This document shows, one piece after another, positions 45,558-54,569 of a DNA stretch of 64,000 bases. The notes below the pieces were generated by a model that saw only the letters and a list, made by a program, of their open reading frames with translations, was not told the origin of the DNA and did no database searches. Each line of letters opens with the position of its first letter. Position 1 is the first letter of the stretch. Source of the DNA: Leifsonia xyli (GTDB taxonomy: Bacteria; Actinomycetota; Actinomycetes; Actinomycetales; Microbacteriaceae); the NCBI GenBank assembly GCA_003243275.1, contig QFQR01000002.1:310001-374000 (forward strand). Reading direction: 5' to 3'. The position numbers and the translations under genes were made by a program.

Positions 45558-46439
45558 CTACACGTCGCGGCGTTTGATGAGCACCGCGCCGCCGACGAGC
45601 GCCGCGACCACCCAGGCGAGCAGTGCGAGCGCCGCCTGCCACGGCTCGAGCGAGACGGTGCCCTGCGTGAAGCCCTCGGCTCCCGCGATCACCGGCGTGT
45701 ACATCGTGCTGCCGAGGCTCGACGGCAGGAACGCGCCCACGTTGAACGCCCATTCCGCCTTCAGCAGTCCGCCGATCAGGCCGAAGATCGTGGGCACCAC
45801 GAGCAGCAGCCCGAGCACGGCCGCGATCGCGCCGGCGGAGTTGCGGATGATGGTGCCCACCCCGACCGAGAACATCGCCACGAGCGCGGGGTAGCCGGCC
45901 GCGGCGAGCAGGGTGCCCCACACGCGAGGGTCCGCCGGGTCGATGGTGTAGCCGTTGCCCGCGAGCACGACGCCGCTGAGGATCGCGCCGAGACCGAGCG
46001 CGACGAGTCCGGTGACGAACACGACGGCGCCGATGACGACCGCCTTGGCGAGCAGCGCCGAGAGCCGCTTCGGGGCCGCGGTCATCGTGGAGCGGATCAT
46101 GCCGGTGCCGTACTCGCCCGTGATCACGAGGCAGCCGAGCACGGCCGCCGCGAGCACGCTGAAGCCGACCGGCAGCACCGTGGCGTTCAGCCAGTTGTAG
46201 TAGCCGTAGTCGCCCGCGTCGACACCCGTCGGTGCCTGCACGTCGCCGAGGGCGAAGGCGACGAGCAGCGGGATGCCGGCCGTGAGCACCAGGATGATGC
46301 CGAGACACCACCAGGTGGAGCGCAGTGTGACGAGCTTCACCCACTCGGAGCGCACGATGCCGACCGTGGTGAGTCGCGCATCCGCGAGCCCGGATGCCGT
46401 GGGCGAGGCGGGACGGCTGGTCTGGGTGGTCGCGGTCAT
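45558..46439 (-). CDS. ABC-2-type exporter permease
   Basis: 293 aa with about six hydrophobic segments (LGIILVLTAGIPLLVAFAL, VGFSVLAAAVLGCLVI, AVVIGAVVFVTGLVALGLG and others). The motif TGEYGTGMIRSTMTAAPKR after the second segment is typical of ABC-2 permeases of unknown-substrate or antibiotic-type exporters. The start overlaps the ATPase stop by four bases (ATGA). Confidence 0.88.
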   Translation of the reverse strand: MTATTQTSRPASPTASGLADARLTTVGIVRSEWVKLVTLRSTWWCLGIILVLTAGIPLLVAFALGDVQAPTGVDAGDYGYYNWLNATVLPVGFSVLAAAVLGCLVITGEYGTGMIRSTMTAAPKRLSALLAKAVVIGAVVFVTGLVALGLGAILSGVVLAGNGYTIDPADPRVWGTLLAAAGYPALVAMFSVGVGTIIRNSAGAIAAVLGLLLVVPTIFGLIGGLLKAEWAFNVGAFLPSSLGSTMYTPVIAGAEGFTQGTVSLEPWQAALALLAWVVAALVGGAVLIKRRDV

Positions 46440-47347
46440 GCCGCACCTCCTGCGTGGTATTCGACCTCGTCCTGGGTGAGGGCGAGGTAGGCCTCTTCGA
46501 GCGAGCCCGTGATCGGGGTGAGTTCGTGCAGCACGAGTCCGTCGCGGGCGGCGAGCTCGCCGATCCGCTCCGAGGGGATGCCGGTGACGGTGAGGCCGCT
46601 CGCATCCGCGGTCGCGCTGCCGTGCTCGGCGGCGATCGCCGCGGCGAGGCGGTCGGCGTGCGGGCTGCGCACCCGCACGGCGCCCTGCCCCGTGGCGGAG
46701 GCGACGATCTCGGCGACCGGGGCATCCGCGATCACCCGCCCGCGGCCGAGCACGATGATGTGGTCGGCGGTCTGTGCCATCTCGCTCATCAGGTGACTGG
46801 AGAGGAACACGGTGCGCCCCTCGGAGGCGAGGTGGCGGGCGAGTTTGCGCACCCAGATGACGCCTTCGGGGTCGAGGCCGTTGACGGGCTCGTCGAGGAT
46901 GAGCGTGGCGGGGTCGCCGAGCAGGGCTGCGGCGATGCCGAGCCGCTGGCCCATGCCGAGCGAGAAGCCCTTCACGCGCTTGCCGGCCACAGCGTCGAGA
47001 CCCGTCATGCCGATCACCTCGTCGACCCGGCGGTTCGGGATGTTGTGGGTGGCCGCGAGGGCGCGCAGGTGCCCGCGGGCGCTGCGCCCCGGGTGCACGG
47101 CCTTCGCATCCAGCAGCACGCCGACCTCGCGGAGCGGGGCGGCCAGCGTCGAATACGGGGCGCCGTTCAGGGTGACGCGGCCGCTCGTGGGGCGGTCGAG
47201 TCCGACGATCATGCGCATCGTGGTGGACTTGCCTGCACCGTTCGGGCCGAGGAACCCGGTGACGATCCCGGGTCGCACCTGGAAGGTGACGTTGTCGACA
47301 GCGGTCTTCGCGCCGTAGCGCTTGGTCAGCTCGGTGGCTTCGATCAT
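46436..47347 (-). CDS. ABC exporter ATP-binding protein
   Basis: 303 aa. Walker A GPNGAGKSTTMRM, signature FSLGMGQRLGIAAALL, Walker B LILDEPVNGLDPEG and H-loop SSHLMSEM. C-terminal ~90 residues resemble the DrrA/CcmA-type tail. The second ATG (47347) is chosen because GAGG lies 8 nt upstream; an in-frame ATG six codons earlier is possible. Operon with the permease downstream. Confidence 0.92.
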   Translation of the reverse strand: MIEATELTKRYGAKTAVDNVTFQVRPGIVTGFLGPNGAGKSTTMRMIVGLDRPTSGRVTLNGAPYSTLAAPLREVGVLLDAKAVHPGRSARGHLRALAATHNIPNRRVDEVIGMTGLDAVAGKRVKGFSLGMGQRLGIAAALLGDPATLILDEPVNGLDPEGVIWVRKLARHLASEGRTVFLSSHLMSEMAQTADHIIVLGRGRVIADAPVAEIVASATGQGAVRVRSPHADRLAAAIAAEHGSATADASGLTVTGIPSERIGELAARDGLVLHELTPITGSLEEAYLALTQDEVEYHAGGAA

Positions 47348-47466
47348 CGAATGAACCTCATGCACTCGACCCTACGGAATCGCCGGAGGGTGCGTCATCG
47401 GGTCAACCCCCGAATCATCCCCTGGGTTGAGCCGCGCTCTGGTGGTCGAGGAGCGCCGCCGACGGC

Positions 47467-49104
47467 CTACGCGGCCAGCTCGTGTGCGTCGAGGATCGTG
47501 TAGCTGTAGCCCTGCTCCGCGAGGAAGCGCTGGCGGTTCTGCGCGAAGTCCTGGTCGACGGTGTCGCGGGCGACGAGCGTGTAGAAGTTGGCGGGCAGGC
47601 CCGACTCCTTGGGGCGCAACAGCCGGCCGAGGCGCTGGGCCTCCTCCTGACGGGAGCCGAAGGAACCGGACACCTGGACGGCGACGGTGGCCTCCGGAAG
47701 GTCGACCGAGAAGTTCGCCACCTTCGACACCACGAGCACCTTCGTGGTGCCGTCGCGGAACTCCTGGTAGAGCCGCTCGCGCTCGGGAACCGGGGTCGCG
47801 CCGGTCAGCTGGGGGGCGCCCAGCGCATCCGAGAGCTCGTCGATCTGGTCGAGGTACTGACCGATCACGAGGATGCGCTCGCCCGCGTGCTTGGCCACGA
47901 GATCCTTCACGACCTGCAGCTTCGCCGGGGCGGTCGCGGCGAGGCGGTAGCGCTCGTCGTCGGCGCTCGCCGCGTACTCCAGGCGCTCCGACTGCGGCAG
48001 GTCGATCCGCACCTCGAAGCAGGAGGCGGGGGAGATGAAGCCCTGCGCCTCGATCTCCTTCCACGGCGCGTCGAAGCGCTTCGGGCCGATGAGGCTGAAG
48101 ACGTCGGATTCGCGGCCGTCCTCGCGCACGAGCGTCGCGGTGAGGCCGAGTCGGCGGCGGGCCTGCAGCTCGGCCGTCAGCTTGAAGACGGGGGCGGGCA
48201 GCAGATGCACCTCGTCGTAGACGATGAGGCCCCAGTCGAGCGCGTCGAGCAGGGCCAGGTGCGCGTACTCGCCCTTCCGCTTCGCGGTGAGGATCTGGTA
48301 GGTCGCGATCGTGACCGGCTTGATCTCCTTGGACTGACCGGAGTACTCGCCGATCTCGTCCTCGGTGAGGCTCGTGCGCTTGAGCAGCTCGGCACGCCAC
48401 TGCCGGGCGGAGACCGTGTTGGTGACCAGGATGAGCGTGTTCGTGTCGGCGGCGGCCATCGCGCCCGCCCCGACGAGCGTCTTGCCCGCGCCGCACGGCA
48501 GCACCACGACGCCCGAGCCGCCCGCGAAGAAGTTATCGATCGCCTGCTGCTGGTAGGGGCGCAGGCCCCAGCCGTCCTCGACGAGCTCGATGTCGTGCGG
48601 GGTTCCTGGGGTGTAGCCGGCCTCGTCTTCGGCGGGCCAGCCGATCTTGAGCAGCTCCTGCTTCACCTGTCCGCGCGCCCACGGTTGCAGCGTCCACTCG
48701 GTGGAGGTTCGGCGGATGCCGAGGAACGGCGCCACCTTCGAGTTGCGGGTGATCTCGGCGAGCACCGCCGCATCCGCACCCCGGATGACGAGCTCGCCTT
48801 CCTCGTCGCGGTCGATCACGAGGCGCCCGTAGCGGCCGACCGTCTCCTCGATGTCGATGGCGACCGTCTGCGGCACCGGGAACTTGGCGTAGCGCTCGAG
48901 GGTGTCGAGCATCTGCTGGGCGGTGTGGCCGGCGGCGCGCGCGTTCCAGAGGCCGAGCCGGGTGATGCGGTAGGTGTGCACGTGCTCGGGGGCGCGCTCC
49001 AGCTCGGCGAAGACGGCGAGCTCGTGCCGCGCCTCCTCGGCATCCGGGTGCGCCACCTCGAGCAGCACGGTGCGGTCGCTCTGCACGATCAGCGGTCCGT
49101 TCAT
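47467..49104 (-). CDS. XPB/Ssl2-type DNA repair helicase
   Basis: 545 aa superfamily 2 helicase. The N-terminal damage-recognition-like region (~1-175) precedes RecA1 with LRPYQQQAIDNF (Q motif-like), Walker A PCGAGKT and DEVH box (VYDEVHLLPA), then RecA2 with LVVSKVANFSVDLPEA and QRLGRLLRPKE. Bacterial XPB unwinds DNA 3'-5' with ATP. The gene for a helicase-associated protein lies upstream on the same strand, as in M. tuberculosis. TAGGCT lies 9 nt before the ATG, so the leader is very short. Confidence 0.94.
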   Translation of the reverse strand: MNGPLIVQSDRTVLLEVAHPDAEEARHELAVFAELERAPEHVHTYRITRLGLWNARAAGHTAQQMLDTLERYAKFPVPQTVAIDIEETVGRYGRLVIDRDEEGELVIRGADAAVLAEITRNSKVAPFLGIRRTSTEWTLQPWARGQVKQELLKIGWPAEDEAGYTPGTPHDIELVEDGWGLRPYQQQAIDNFFAGGSGVVVLPCGAGKTLVGAGAMAAADTNTLILVTNTVSARQWRAELLKRTSLTEDEIGEYSGQSKEIKPVTIATYQILTAKRKGEYAHLALLDALDWGLIVYDEVHLLPAPVFKLTAELQARRRLGLTATLVREDGRESDVFSLIGPKRFDAPWKEIEAQGFISPASCFEVRIDLPQSERLEYAASADDERYRLAATAPAKLQVVKDLVAKHAGERILVIGQYLDQIDELSDALGAPQLTGATPVPERERLYQEFRDGTTKVLVVSKVANFSVDLPEATVAVQVSGSFGSRQEEAQRLGRLLRPKESGLPANFYTLVARDTVDQDFAQNRQRFLAEQGYSYTILDAHELAA

Positions 49105-49180
49105 AACCGAGCAAGCCTAGCGGCGACGCCGCGCTCGCCGCCGGGTGGGGCGGGGTCGGTGGCGGGTGCGGGGCGGCGGG

Positions 49181-49278
49181 GGATTTCGATACGCCCGCTG
49201 CGCGGGCTACTCAATCAGCGGGGAGGCGCGGCGCCCTTCCCCGTTGGTTGAGTAGCGCCGCAGGCGCGTATCGAAACC
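49181..49278. repeat. third inverted pair of the TCGATACGC...CTACTCAA element
   Basis: A copy at 49181-49218 (GGATTTCGATACGCCCGC...) and an oppositely oriented copy at 49246-49278 (GGTTGAGTAGCGCC... to ...CGAAACC) face each other with ~27 nt between. They fill the gap between the XPB gene and its neighbour. Confidence 0.8.
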
Positions 49279-49283
49279 CCCGC

Positions 49284-51161
49284 TCACTCGGCGGCGGTCG
49301 GCGCCGGCGTGACCTCGACGATGTGCGAGAGCGGGAGGGTGCGCTCGATGTCGGCGCGACGGTCGCGGGCGCGGAGCCGCCCGCCCGCGAGCGCGGCGGG
49401 CTCCAGCAGGTAGGGAACCTCGCTGCCGTCCGGCATCCGCACCACCACCGTCACCTGCAGCTTGCCCCGGATGGCGAGCTCCAACTGGCGCGCGTTCCAC
49501 GCCGATCCGCTCTCCTCCGGCTGCGCGGCCGCGGCGTTGCGGATGCGTTCCACGAGCCGCCGCGCAGGATCCGTCGGCGCCTCCACCGGCAGCGCCCGCG
49601 CCGACGGGCGCTGCACCGCGTGGATGGTGCCGGCGGCATCCTCGAACACCGCCGGATAGCGCGCGTCGACGAGTGCCCAGTAGAGGGTCTCGGCGTCGAA
49701 GCGGCTCACCGCGCGGTGGTCGTCGGCACGACGCAGCGCGAGCGGCCCGAGCGTCTGGTCGATCACCAGCTGGCCGAGCAGCGCCGCGTCGTCGGCCCGC
49801 ACGTAGGCGTGGGCGTTCCCGTCGAGGGCGCCCGGATCGGCGGGCAGCGCGCCGACCCGCAGGCTGCCGAACCTCGCCGCCGTCTCCGCGAGCAGGTACT
49901 CGAGCGGCTGAGGGATCCCGGTGAGCGACACCTCCGCGAGCAGCGCCCGCACCTCGTCGACGGTCGCCCCCGTGGTGAGCGCACGGGTGACGGATGCCGA
50001 GGTGACGCGGTAGCTGGAGGCGAGCCCGACCGATTCGACCTCGGCGGTCGCGCGCAGGCGGCGGTCGATGTCGGCGGCGAGCGGGCCGGGGGCGATGATC
50101 GACAGGTCGTGCTGCAGGTACACCTGCCGCACATCGGGCGGGAAGAGCGTGCCGACGGCCGCGCCCGCCGCATCCGGACCGACGCTCAGCAGGGCCGTTC
50201 CGGGGGTCGAGGGCACCGCCGCCCCGACGATGCCGAGCAGCTCGGCGGAGCGGATCACGGCGCGGGTGCGTTCGGGAAGCCAGTCGCCGCCCGCCGGGTA
50301 GAGCCAGCCGAGGTAGTCGAGCAGCCCCTCGCCCCACCGCGCACCGGATCTGGCCCGCAACTGCTGCTGCAGCTCGGCGGGCACGCGCGAGAGCCAGCCG
50401 GATGCGAGAGACCTCCAGCGGTCGACGCGCGAGGCCGTCGCCCACGCGTCGGCCTCCGGGGTCACCCGCCAGGCGCCGTCGGAGGGGCTCGCCAGGGCCG
50501 CGCCCTCGGCCAGCTCGAGCAGCGCGTTGAGCTGAGGGTCATCGGCCGCTCCCGTCACGGCGAGCAGCCGCCGCCAGTCGGGGAGCGCCACGCCACCGCG
50601 TTGCAGCAGCCGCGCGGGTTCCCGTTCGAGGCTGCCCAGCAGTTCGCCCACCGCCGTCACCGCGGTGAAGGCGCGTTCGCCCGCCGCGCGGTCGGCCGCG
50701 ATCCGGTCGTCGCCGTCGACCGGTTCGAGCGCAGCGGGCGGCACCGTGTCGATCAGCTCCTCGACGGAGGGGAGGCCGAGCATCGGCCAGCCCGCGAGGG
50801 CGCGGGAGACGTTGTCCGGTGCGCTCGAGTGCCCGTCGGCCTCGATGGTGAGGGCGAGCTCGGCGAGATGCGTGAGCGCAGCCCTCGCCTCGGCGGCCGG
50901 CCGCCCGACGCGCCTCGCGACGGCATCGGCATCCGGTGCCCCCAGCAGGGTGACGGCGGCGAGCACCGCGAGCGTCGGTCGGTCGAGGCGGGTGAGCGCG
51001 GCCTGGATCGAGCCGGGTTCGAGCAGCGCGTCGGCGAGGTCGAAGACGTCGCGGATGCCTCCCTCCCGCACCGGGCGCACGTTCAGCAGTGCGAGGAGGG
51101 CGTCGTCGGGCAGCGCCCGCAGCCGAGCCGCGAGCGCGAGGGCTGAGCTGCTAGCGCTCAC
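49284..51161 (-). CDS. helicase-associated protein (XPB partner), 625 aa
   Basis: Large, soluble, Ala/Leu-rich protein. The N-terminal ~330 residues form helical winged-helix-like repeats (ALTRLDRPTLAVLAAVTLLG). The C-terminal half contains a helicase C-terminal-associated domain (VYLQHDLSIIAPGPLAADIDRRL, FGSLRVGALP). The same gene precedes XPB in many Actinobacteria, suggesting they act together. GTG start; the start region overlaps the stop of the upstream small membrane protein by 11 nt. Confidence 0.87.
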   Translation of the reverse strand: MSASSSALALAARLRALPDDALLALLNVRPVREGGIRDVFDLADALLEPGSIQAALTRLDRPTLAVLAAVTLLGAPDADAVARRVGRPAAEARAALTHLAELALTIEADGHSSAPDNVSRALAGWPMLGLPSVEELIDTVPPAALEPVDGDDRIAADRAAGERAFTAVTAVGELLGSLEREPARLLQRGGVALPDWRRLLAVTGAADDPQLNALLELAEGAALASPSDGAWRVTPEADAWATASRVDRWRSLASGWLSRVPAELQQQLRARSGARWGEGLLDYLGWLYPAGGDWLPERTRAVIRSAELLGIVGAAVPSTPGTALLSVGPDAAGAAVGTLFPPDVRQVYLQHDLSIIAPGPLAADIDRRLRATAEVESVGLASSYRVTSASVTRALTTGATVDEVRALLAEVSLTGIPQPLEYLLAETAARFGSLRVGALPADPGALDGNAHAYVRADDAALLGQLVIDQTLGPLALRRADDHRAVSRFDAETLYWALVDARYPAVFEDAAGTIHAVQRPSARALPVEAPTDPARRLVERIRNAAAAQPEESGSAWNARQLELAIRGKLQVTVVVRMPDGSEVPYLLEPAALAGGRLRARDRRADIERTLPLSHIVEVTPAPTAAE

Positions 51162-51414
51162 CGTCCTGGGCGAGCCGGCGACGGCGCACGGTGCTGACGA
51201 TGAGGAAGGTCACGATCAGGAGGAAGCCGAGCGGCAGGCCGATGAGCCCGACGAGCACGGCGGCGGGCCAGATGCCGCTCCCCATCTCGGCACCGGATGC
51301 TTTGGCGATCATCGTGGCGGCGATCGCGACGATCGAGATGCCGACGACGGAGGCGATCATGGCGGCGAGCACGCGTTCGATACGATTGAGCGGGACGGGG
51401 GCGTTCTCGGGCAC
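51151..51414 (-). CDS. small two-helix membrane protein, 87 aa
   Basis: Two membrane helices (about 14-36 and 47-74) with a basic C-terminus STVRRRRLAQDG. No family recognised. TAGTGT lies 6 nt before the GTG start, so it is leaderless. It overlaps the downstream helicase-associated gene by 11 nt, so they are likely cotranscribed. Divergent from the cold-shock gene. Confidence 0.8.
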   Translation of the reverse strand: MPENAPVPLNRIERVLAAMIASVVGISIVAIAATMIAKASGAEMGSGIWPAAVLVGLIGLPLGFLLIVTFLIVSTVRRRRLAQDGER

Positions 51415-51469
51415 GAGACAACACTAGGCCCCGCACCCCCGCACCGACGATCAGCGAAAGAGGCCTGCG

Positions 51470-51850
51470 ATGCCTACCGGCAAGGTGAAGTTCTACGACG
51501 AGGAGAAGGGTTTCGGCTTCGTCGCATCCGACGACGGCCAGGAGGTCTTCCTGCACGCCTCGGCGCTCCCCGAGGGCGCGGTCGTGCGCGCGGGCACCCG
51601 CCTGGAGTTCGGTATCGCCGACGGCCGCAAGGGTGCGCAGGCGCTCTCGGTGCGCGTGCTCGATGCGCCGCCGAGCCTCAGCAAGTTGAATCGTCGCTCG
51701 GCGGATGACATGGCCATCGTCATCGAGGACCTCGTGAAGCTGCTCGACGGCATCGGCGCGGGCCTGCGCCGCGGGCGCTACCCCGACCGCGCGCACGGCG
51801 CGAAGATCGCGGCGGTGCTGCGCAAGGTCGCCGACGACCTGGACGCGTGA
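51470..51850 (+). CDS. cold-shock domain protein with C-terminal extension
   Basis: 126 aa. The first ~65 residues are a cold-shock domain with RNP1 KGFGFVASD and RNP2 EVFLHASAL. A ~60-residue helical extension follows (LNRRSADDMAIVIEDLVKLLDGIGAGL), as in the actinobacterial CspB-type relatives near XPB. The ATG has AAGAGG upstream. Followed 7 nt later by the DUF3027 gene, so likely an operon. Confidence 0.92.
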   Translation: MPTGKVKFYDEEKGFGFVASDDGQEVFLHASALPEGAVVRAGTRLEFGIADGRKGAQALSVRVLDAPPSLSKLNRRSADDMAIVIEDLVKLLDGIGAGLRRGRYPDRAHGAKIAAVLRKVADDLDA

Positions 51851-51857
51851 GCGGATC

Positions 51858-52511
51858 GTGACCGACGACGAGCGCGCCCGGGTCGCCCGCGAGGCGTTGG
51901 GTGAGATCACCCCGGAGGCGACGATCGGCGAGCTGGTCTCGCAGCAGGACGAGGGCGAGGGCGTCACGACTCTGCTCTTTGCGGCGACGATGTCGGGATA
52001 CCCGGGCTGGCATTGGACGGTGAGCGTCGCGGAGTTGCCTGGCGAGGCGCCGTCGGTGCTGGAGGCGGAGCTGCTGCCGGGCGAGGGCGCCCTGCTCGCA
52101 CCCGACTGGGTGCCGTGGTCGGAGCGACTGGAGGAGTACCGTGCGGCTCAGGCGGCTGCTGCCGCGGAGGCCGGCGAGGGGGAGCTGGAGGACGGCGTCG
52201 CCGACGAGGGCGACGACGACGAGGACTCCGACGACGAGGACTCCGACGACGAAGGCGACGACGACGAGGAACTCGACGACGAGTTCGACGACGATGACGA
52301 AGACGACGACGAAGACGATGACGAGCACGGCGACGACTTCGGTGTCGATCCCGACGACGGGATCGACTTCGAGCTCGAGGAGTCAGTCGCGGCGGCGGCG
52401 GAAGCGGTGCACGTAGACGAGGGCGGCGAGGCCGAGCCCGATGCCGACGAGGCAGGTCCACAGCCACCAGACGCGTCCGGCCTCGATGAGGGGCGCGACG
52501 AAGAGGAGTAG
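51858..52511 (+). CDS. DUF3027 protein with very acidic tail
   Basis: 217 aa. The DUF3027 core (residues ~1-95) contains GYPGWHWTVSVAEL and LLAPDWVPWSERLEEY. The rest is a run dominated by Asp/Glu (about residues 110-180), encoded by GACGAC/GAG repeats. The last 129 nt are antisense to the DUF2530 gene and encode a composition unlike the rest. The gene may naturally have ended near 52380, with slippage in the repeat changing the frame. GTG start. Confidence 0.82.
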   Translation: MTDDERARVAREALGEITPEATIGELVSQQDEGEGVTTLLFAATMSGYPGWHWTVSVAELPGEAPSVLEAELLPGEGALLAPDWVPWSERLEEYRAAQAAAAAEAGEGELEDGVADEGDDDEDSDDEDSDDEGDDDEELDDEFDDDDEDDDEDDDEHGDDFGVDPDDGIDFELEESVAAAAEAVHVDEGGEAEPDADEAGPQPPDASGLDEGRDEEE

Positions 52512-52625
52512 CCCGCCGAGTGCGAGCACCCACAGCACGAGCCCGGCGAGGATCGCCGCGCGGTCGTCTGTGGGAACCGGCTCCGGATCCGGACGCCGTT
52601 CGTCATCCTTCAGCCAGAACCGCAT
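52383..52625 (-). CDS. DUF2530 two-helix membrane protein
   Basis: 80 aa. A charged N-terminus (LKDDERRPDPEPVPTD) followed by two helices (AAILAGLVLWVLALGGLLLF and WWLWTCLVGIGLGLAALVYV) and a basic HRFRRRRD tail: the DUF2530 layout. TAGGCT lies 6 nt before ATG (52632-52637 on the plus strand), so leaderless. Half of the gene overlaps the 3' end of the DUF3027 gene on the other strand. Confidence 0.85.
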   Translation of the reverse strand: MRFWLKDDERRPDPEPVPTDDRAAILAGLVLWVLALGGLLLFVAPLIEAGRVWWLWTCLVGIGLGLAALVYVHRFRRRRD

Positions 52626-52647
52626 GCCGCGAGCCTAGCGCGCTGGG

Positions 52648-52705
52648 TGAGGCGTCACTTTGGGTCGCCCGCGAGCGCAGCGGGGCGACCCAAAGTGACG
52701 CCTCA
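52648..52705. repeat. 23-bp perfect-armed hairpin downstream of serC
   Basis: Arms 52648-52670 and 52683-52705 are exact complements (starting TGAGGCGTCACTTTGGG), with a 12-nt loop. It starts 6 nt beyond the serC stop on the minus strand and so can end serC transcription. No U tract. Confidence 0.9.
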
Positions 52706-52710
52706 GGTAG

Positions 52711-53820
52711 CTAGAGCGCGCCGATGACGTGATCGATCGAGGCGGTGAGCGCCCGGATGTCGGCAGGGTCGACCGCGGCGAAGGTCGCCACCCGCAACTG
52801 GTTGCGGCCGAGCTTGCGGTAGGGCTCGGTGTCGACGATGCCGTTCGCGCGCAGCACCGAGGCCACGACCGCCGCATCCACCGTGTCGTCGAAGTCGATC
52901 GTGACGACGACCTGCGAGCGGTGGGCGGCATCCGTCACGAACGGGGTCGCGAAGGAGCGCTCCTCGGCCCAGGCGTACAGGTGGCCGGACGACTCGCGCG
53001 TGCGCGCATCCGCGAAGGCGAGGCCGCCGTTCGCGTTCAGCCAGTCGAGCTGCGCCTCCATGAGCAGCAGCGTCGCGATCGCGGGGGTGTTGAGGGTCTG
53101 GTCGAGACGCGAGTTGTCGACCGCGTTCTTCAGCGAGAGGAACTCGGGGATCCACCGCTCGGATGCGGCGATCCGGTCGATCCGCTCGGTCGCGGCGGGG
53201 CTCATGAGAGCGAACCACAGGCCGCCGTCTGCGGCGAAGTTCTTCTGCGGCGCGAAGTAGTAGACATCCGTCTCGGTGACGTCGAAGTCGACCCCGCCCG
53301 CGGCGCTCGTCGCGTCGATGACCGTGAGCGCTCCGCTGTCGCCGTGCACGCGCGCGACCGGCGCCATCACGCCCGTCGAGGTCTCGTTGTGCGGCCAGGC
53401 GTAGACGTCGACACCGGCGACGACCTCGACCTCCGCGCGCGAGCCGGCGTCCGCGGAGATCACGTGCGGCGCCTCGAGGAAGGGGGCGGAGGCGGCCTGC
53501 GCGAACTTGGCGCCGAACTCGCCGAAGGTCAGGTTCTCGCTGCGGCGCTCGATGAGGGAGAAGGCGGCGGCGTCCCAGAAGGCGGTCGAGCCGCCGTTGC
53601 CGAGCACGACCTCGTATCCGTCGGGGATGCGGAACAGCTCCGCGAGCCCCTGGCGCACGCGGCCCACCAGTTGCTTGACGGGCTTCTGCCGGTGCGAGGT
53701 GCCGAGCAGCGCGGCGTTCGCCTCGAGATGGGCGAGCTGCTCGGGTCGCACCTTGGAGGGTCCGCATCCGAATCGACCGTCGACGGGCAGCAGTTCCTGG
53801 GGGATCACGATGTCGGGCAC
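52711..53820 (-). CDS. serC: phosphoserine transaminase
   Basis: 369 aa PLP aminotransferase of serine biosynthesis (3-phosphohydroxypyruvate + glutamate to phosphoserine). Substrate loop FGCGPSKVRPEQ and TSHRQKPVK at the N-terminus, VIDATSAAGGVDFDV, and the Schiff-base Lys in YYFAPQKNF. This is the actinobacterial/archaeal SerC subtype. TAGACT lies 6 nt before the GTG (53827-53832 on the plus strand), a leaderless start. Divergent from ideR across 56 nt. Confidence 0.95.
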   Translation of the reverse strand: MPDIVIPQELLPVDGRFGCGPSKVRPEQLAHLEANAALLGTSHRQKPVKQLVGRVRQGLAELFRIPDGYEVVLGNGGSTAFWDAAAFSLIERRSENLTFGEFGAKFAQAASAPFLEAPHVISADAGSRAEVEVVAGVDVYAWPHNETSTGVMAPVARVHGDSGALTVIDATSAAGGVDFDVTETDVYYFAPQKNFAADGGLWFALMSPAATERIDRIAASERWIPEFLSLKNAVDNSRLDQTLNTPAIATLLLMEAQLDWLNANGGLAFADARTRESSGHLYAWAEERSFATPFVTDAAHRSQVVVTIDFDDTVDAAVVASVLRANGIVDTEPYRKLGRNQLRVATFAAVDPADIRALTASIDHVIGAL

Positions 53821-53876
53821 GCAACGAGTCTATTGAGCCGCCGGGTAGGCTGAAGTCGACGTGCTGGGAGGCCACG

Positions 53877-54569
53877 ATGACCGATCTCGTCGACACGACG
53901 GAGATGTACCTTCGGACCATCCTCGACCTCGAGGAGGAGGGGATCACGCCGCTGCGCGCCCGGATCTCCGAGCGCCTCGGGCATTCGGGTCCGACCGTGT
54001 CGCAGACGATCGGCCGCATGGAGCGCGACGGGCTCGTGGTGGTCGAGGGCGACCGCCACCTCGCGCTGACGACCGAGGGCCGCAAGCGCGCGATGCACGT
54101 CATGCGCAAGCACCGGCTCGCGGAGCGGCTGCTGTCGGATGTCATCGGGCTCGACTGGGCGTTCGTGCACGACGAGGCCTGCCGGTGGGAGCACGTCATG
54201 AGCGAGCAGGTGGAGCGTCGCCTGCTCGATCTGCTGGGTCACCCCACCGAGTCGCCCTACGGCAACCCCATCCCAGGGCTCGACGAGCTCGGGGACGAGC
54301 CCGCGGGCCGTTTCCTCGACGGGGTCGAGAACATCGTGACGCGCACGACCGGCCTCGAGGGCGAGACGCGGGGTGTCATCCGCCGTCTGGGCGAGCCGGT
54401 GCAGTTCGAGCCGGAACTGCTCGCGCAGCTGCTCGAGGCGGGCGTCGTGCCGGGGGCGACGGCGATCCTGTCGGCGGCGGGCTCGTATGTGATCGTGCGG
54501 GTCGAGGGGCGCGGCGACGGGCTGGAGCTGCCCGCCGAGGTCGCCTCGCACATCTACGTCGAGGTCTGA
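53877..54569 (+). CDS. ideR: iron-dependent repressor IdeR/DtxR
   Basis: 230 aa. N-terminal winged helix (SERLGHSGPTVSQTIGRMER), metal-binding dimerisation domain and C-terminal SH3-like domain. The DtxR metal ligands can be placed at the same positions: site 2 Met10, Cys102, Glu105, His106 (DEACRWEHVMSE) and site 1 His79, Glu83, His98. With Fe(II) it represses iron-uptake genes; htaA in this window has a matching box. TAGGCT at ~53847 is a -10 and GGGAGG precedes the ATG. Confidence 0.95.
   Translation: MTDLVDTTEMYLRTILDLEEEGITPLRARISERLGHSGPTVSQTIGRMERDGLVVVEGDRHLALTTEGRKRAMHVMRKHRLAERLLSDVIGLDWAFVHDEACRWEHVMSEQVERRLLDLLGHPTESPYGNPIPGLDELGDEPAGRFLDGVENIVTRTTGLEGETRGVIRRLGEPVQFEPELLAQLLEAGVVPGATAILSAAGSYVIVRVEGRGDGLELPAEVASHIYVEV

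Noticed and set aside
45150..46490. Long plus-strand frame across the minisatellite and the ABC permease
   Set aside because: Translation is repetitive Arg/Glu/Gly over the repeat and is antisense to a well-supported permease; no family resemblance.
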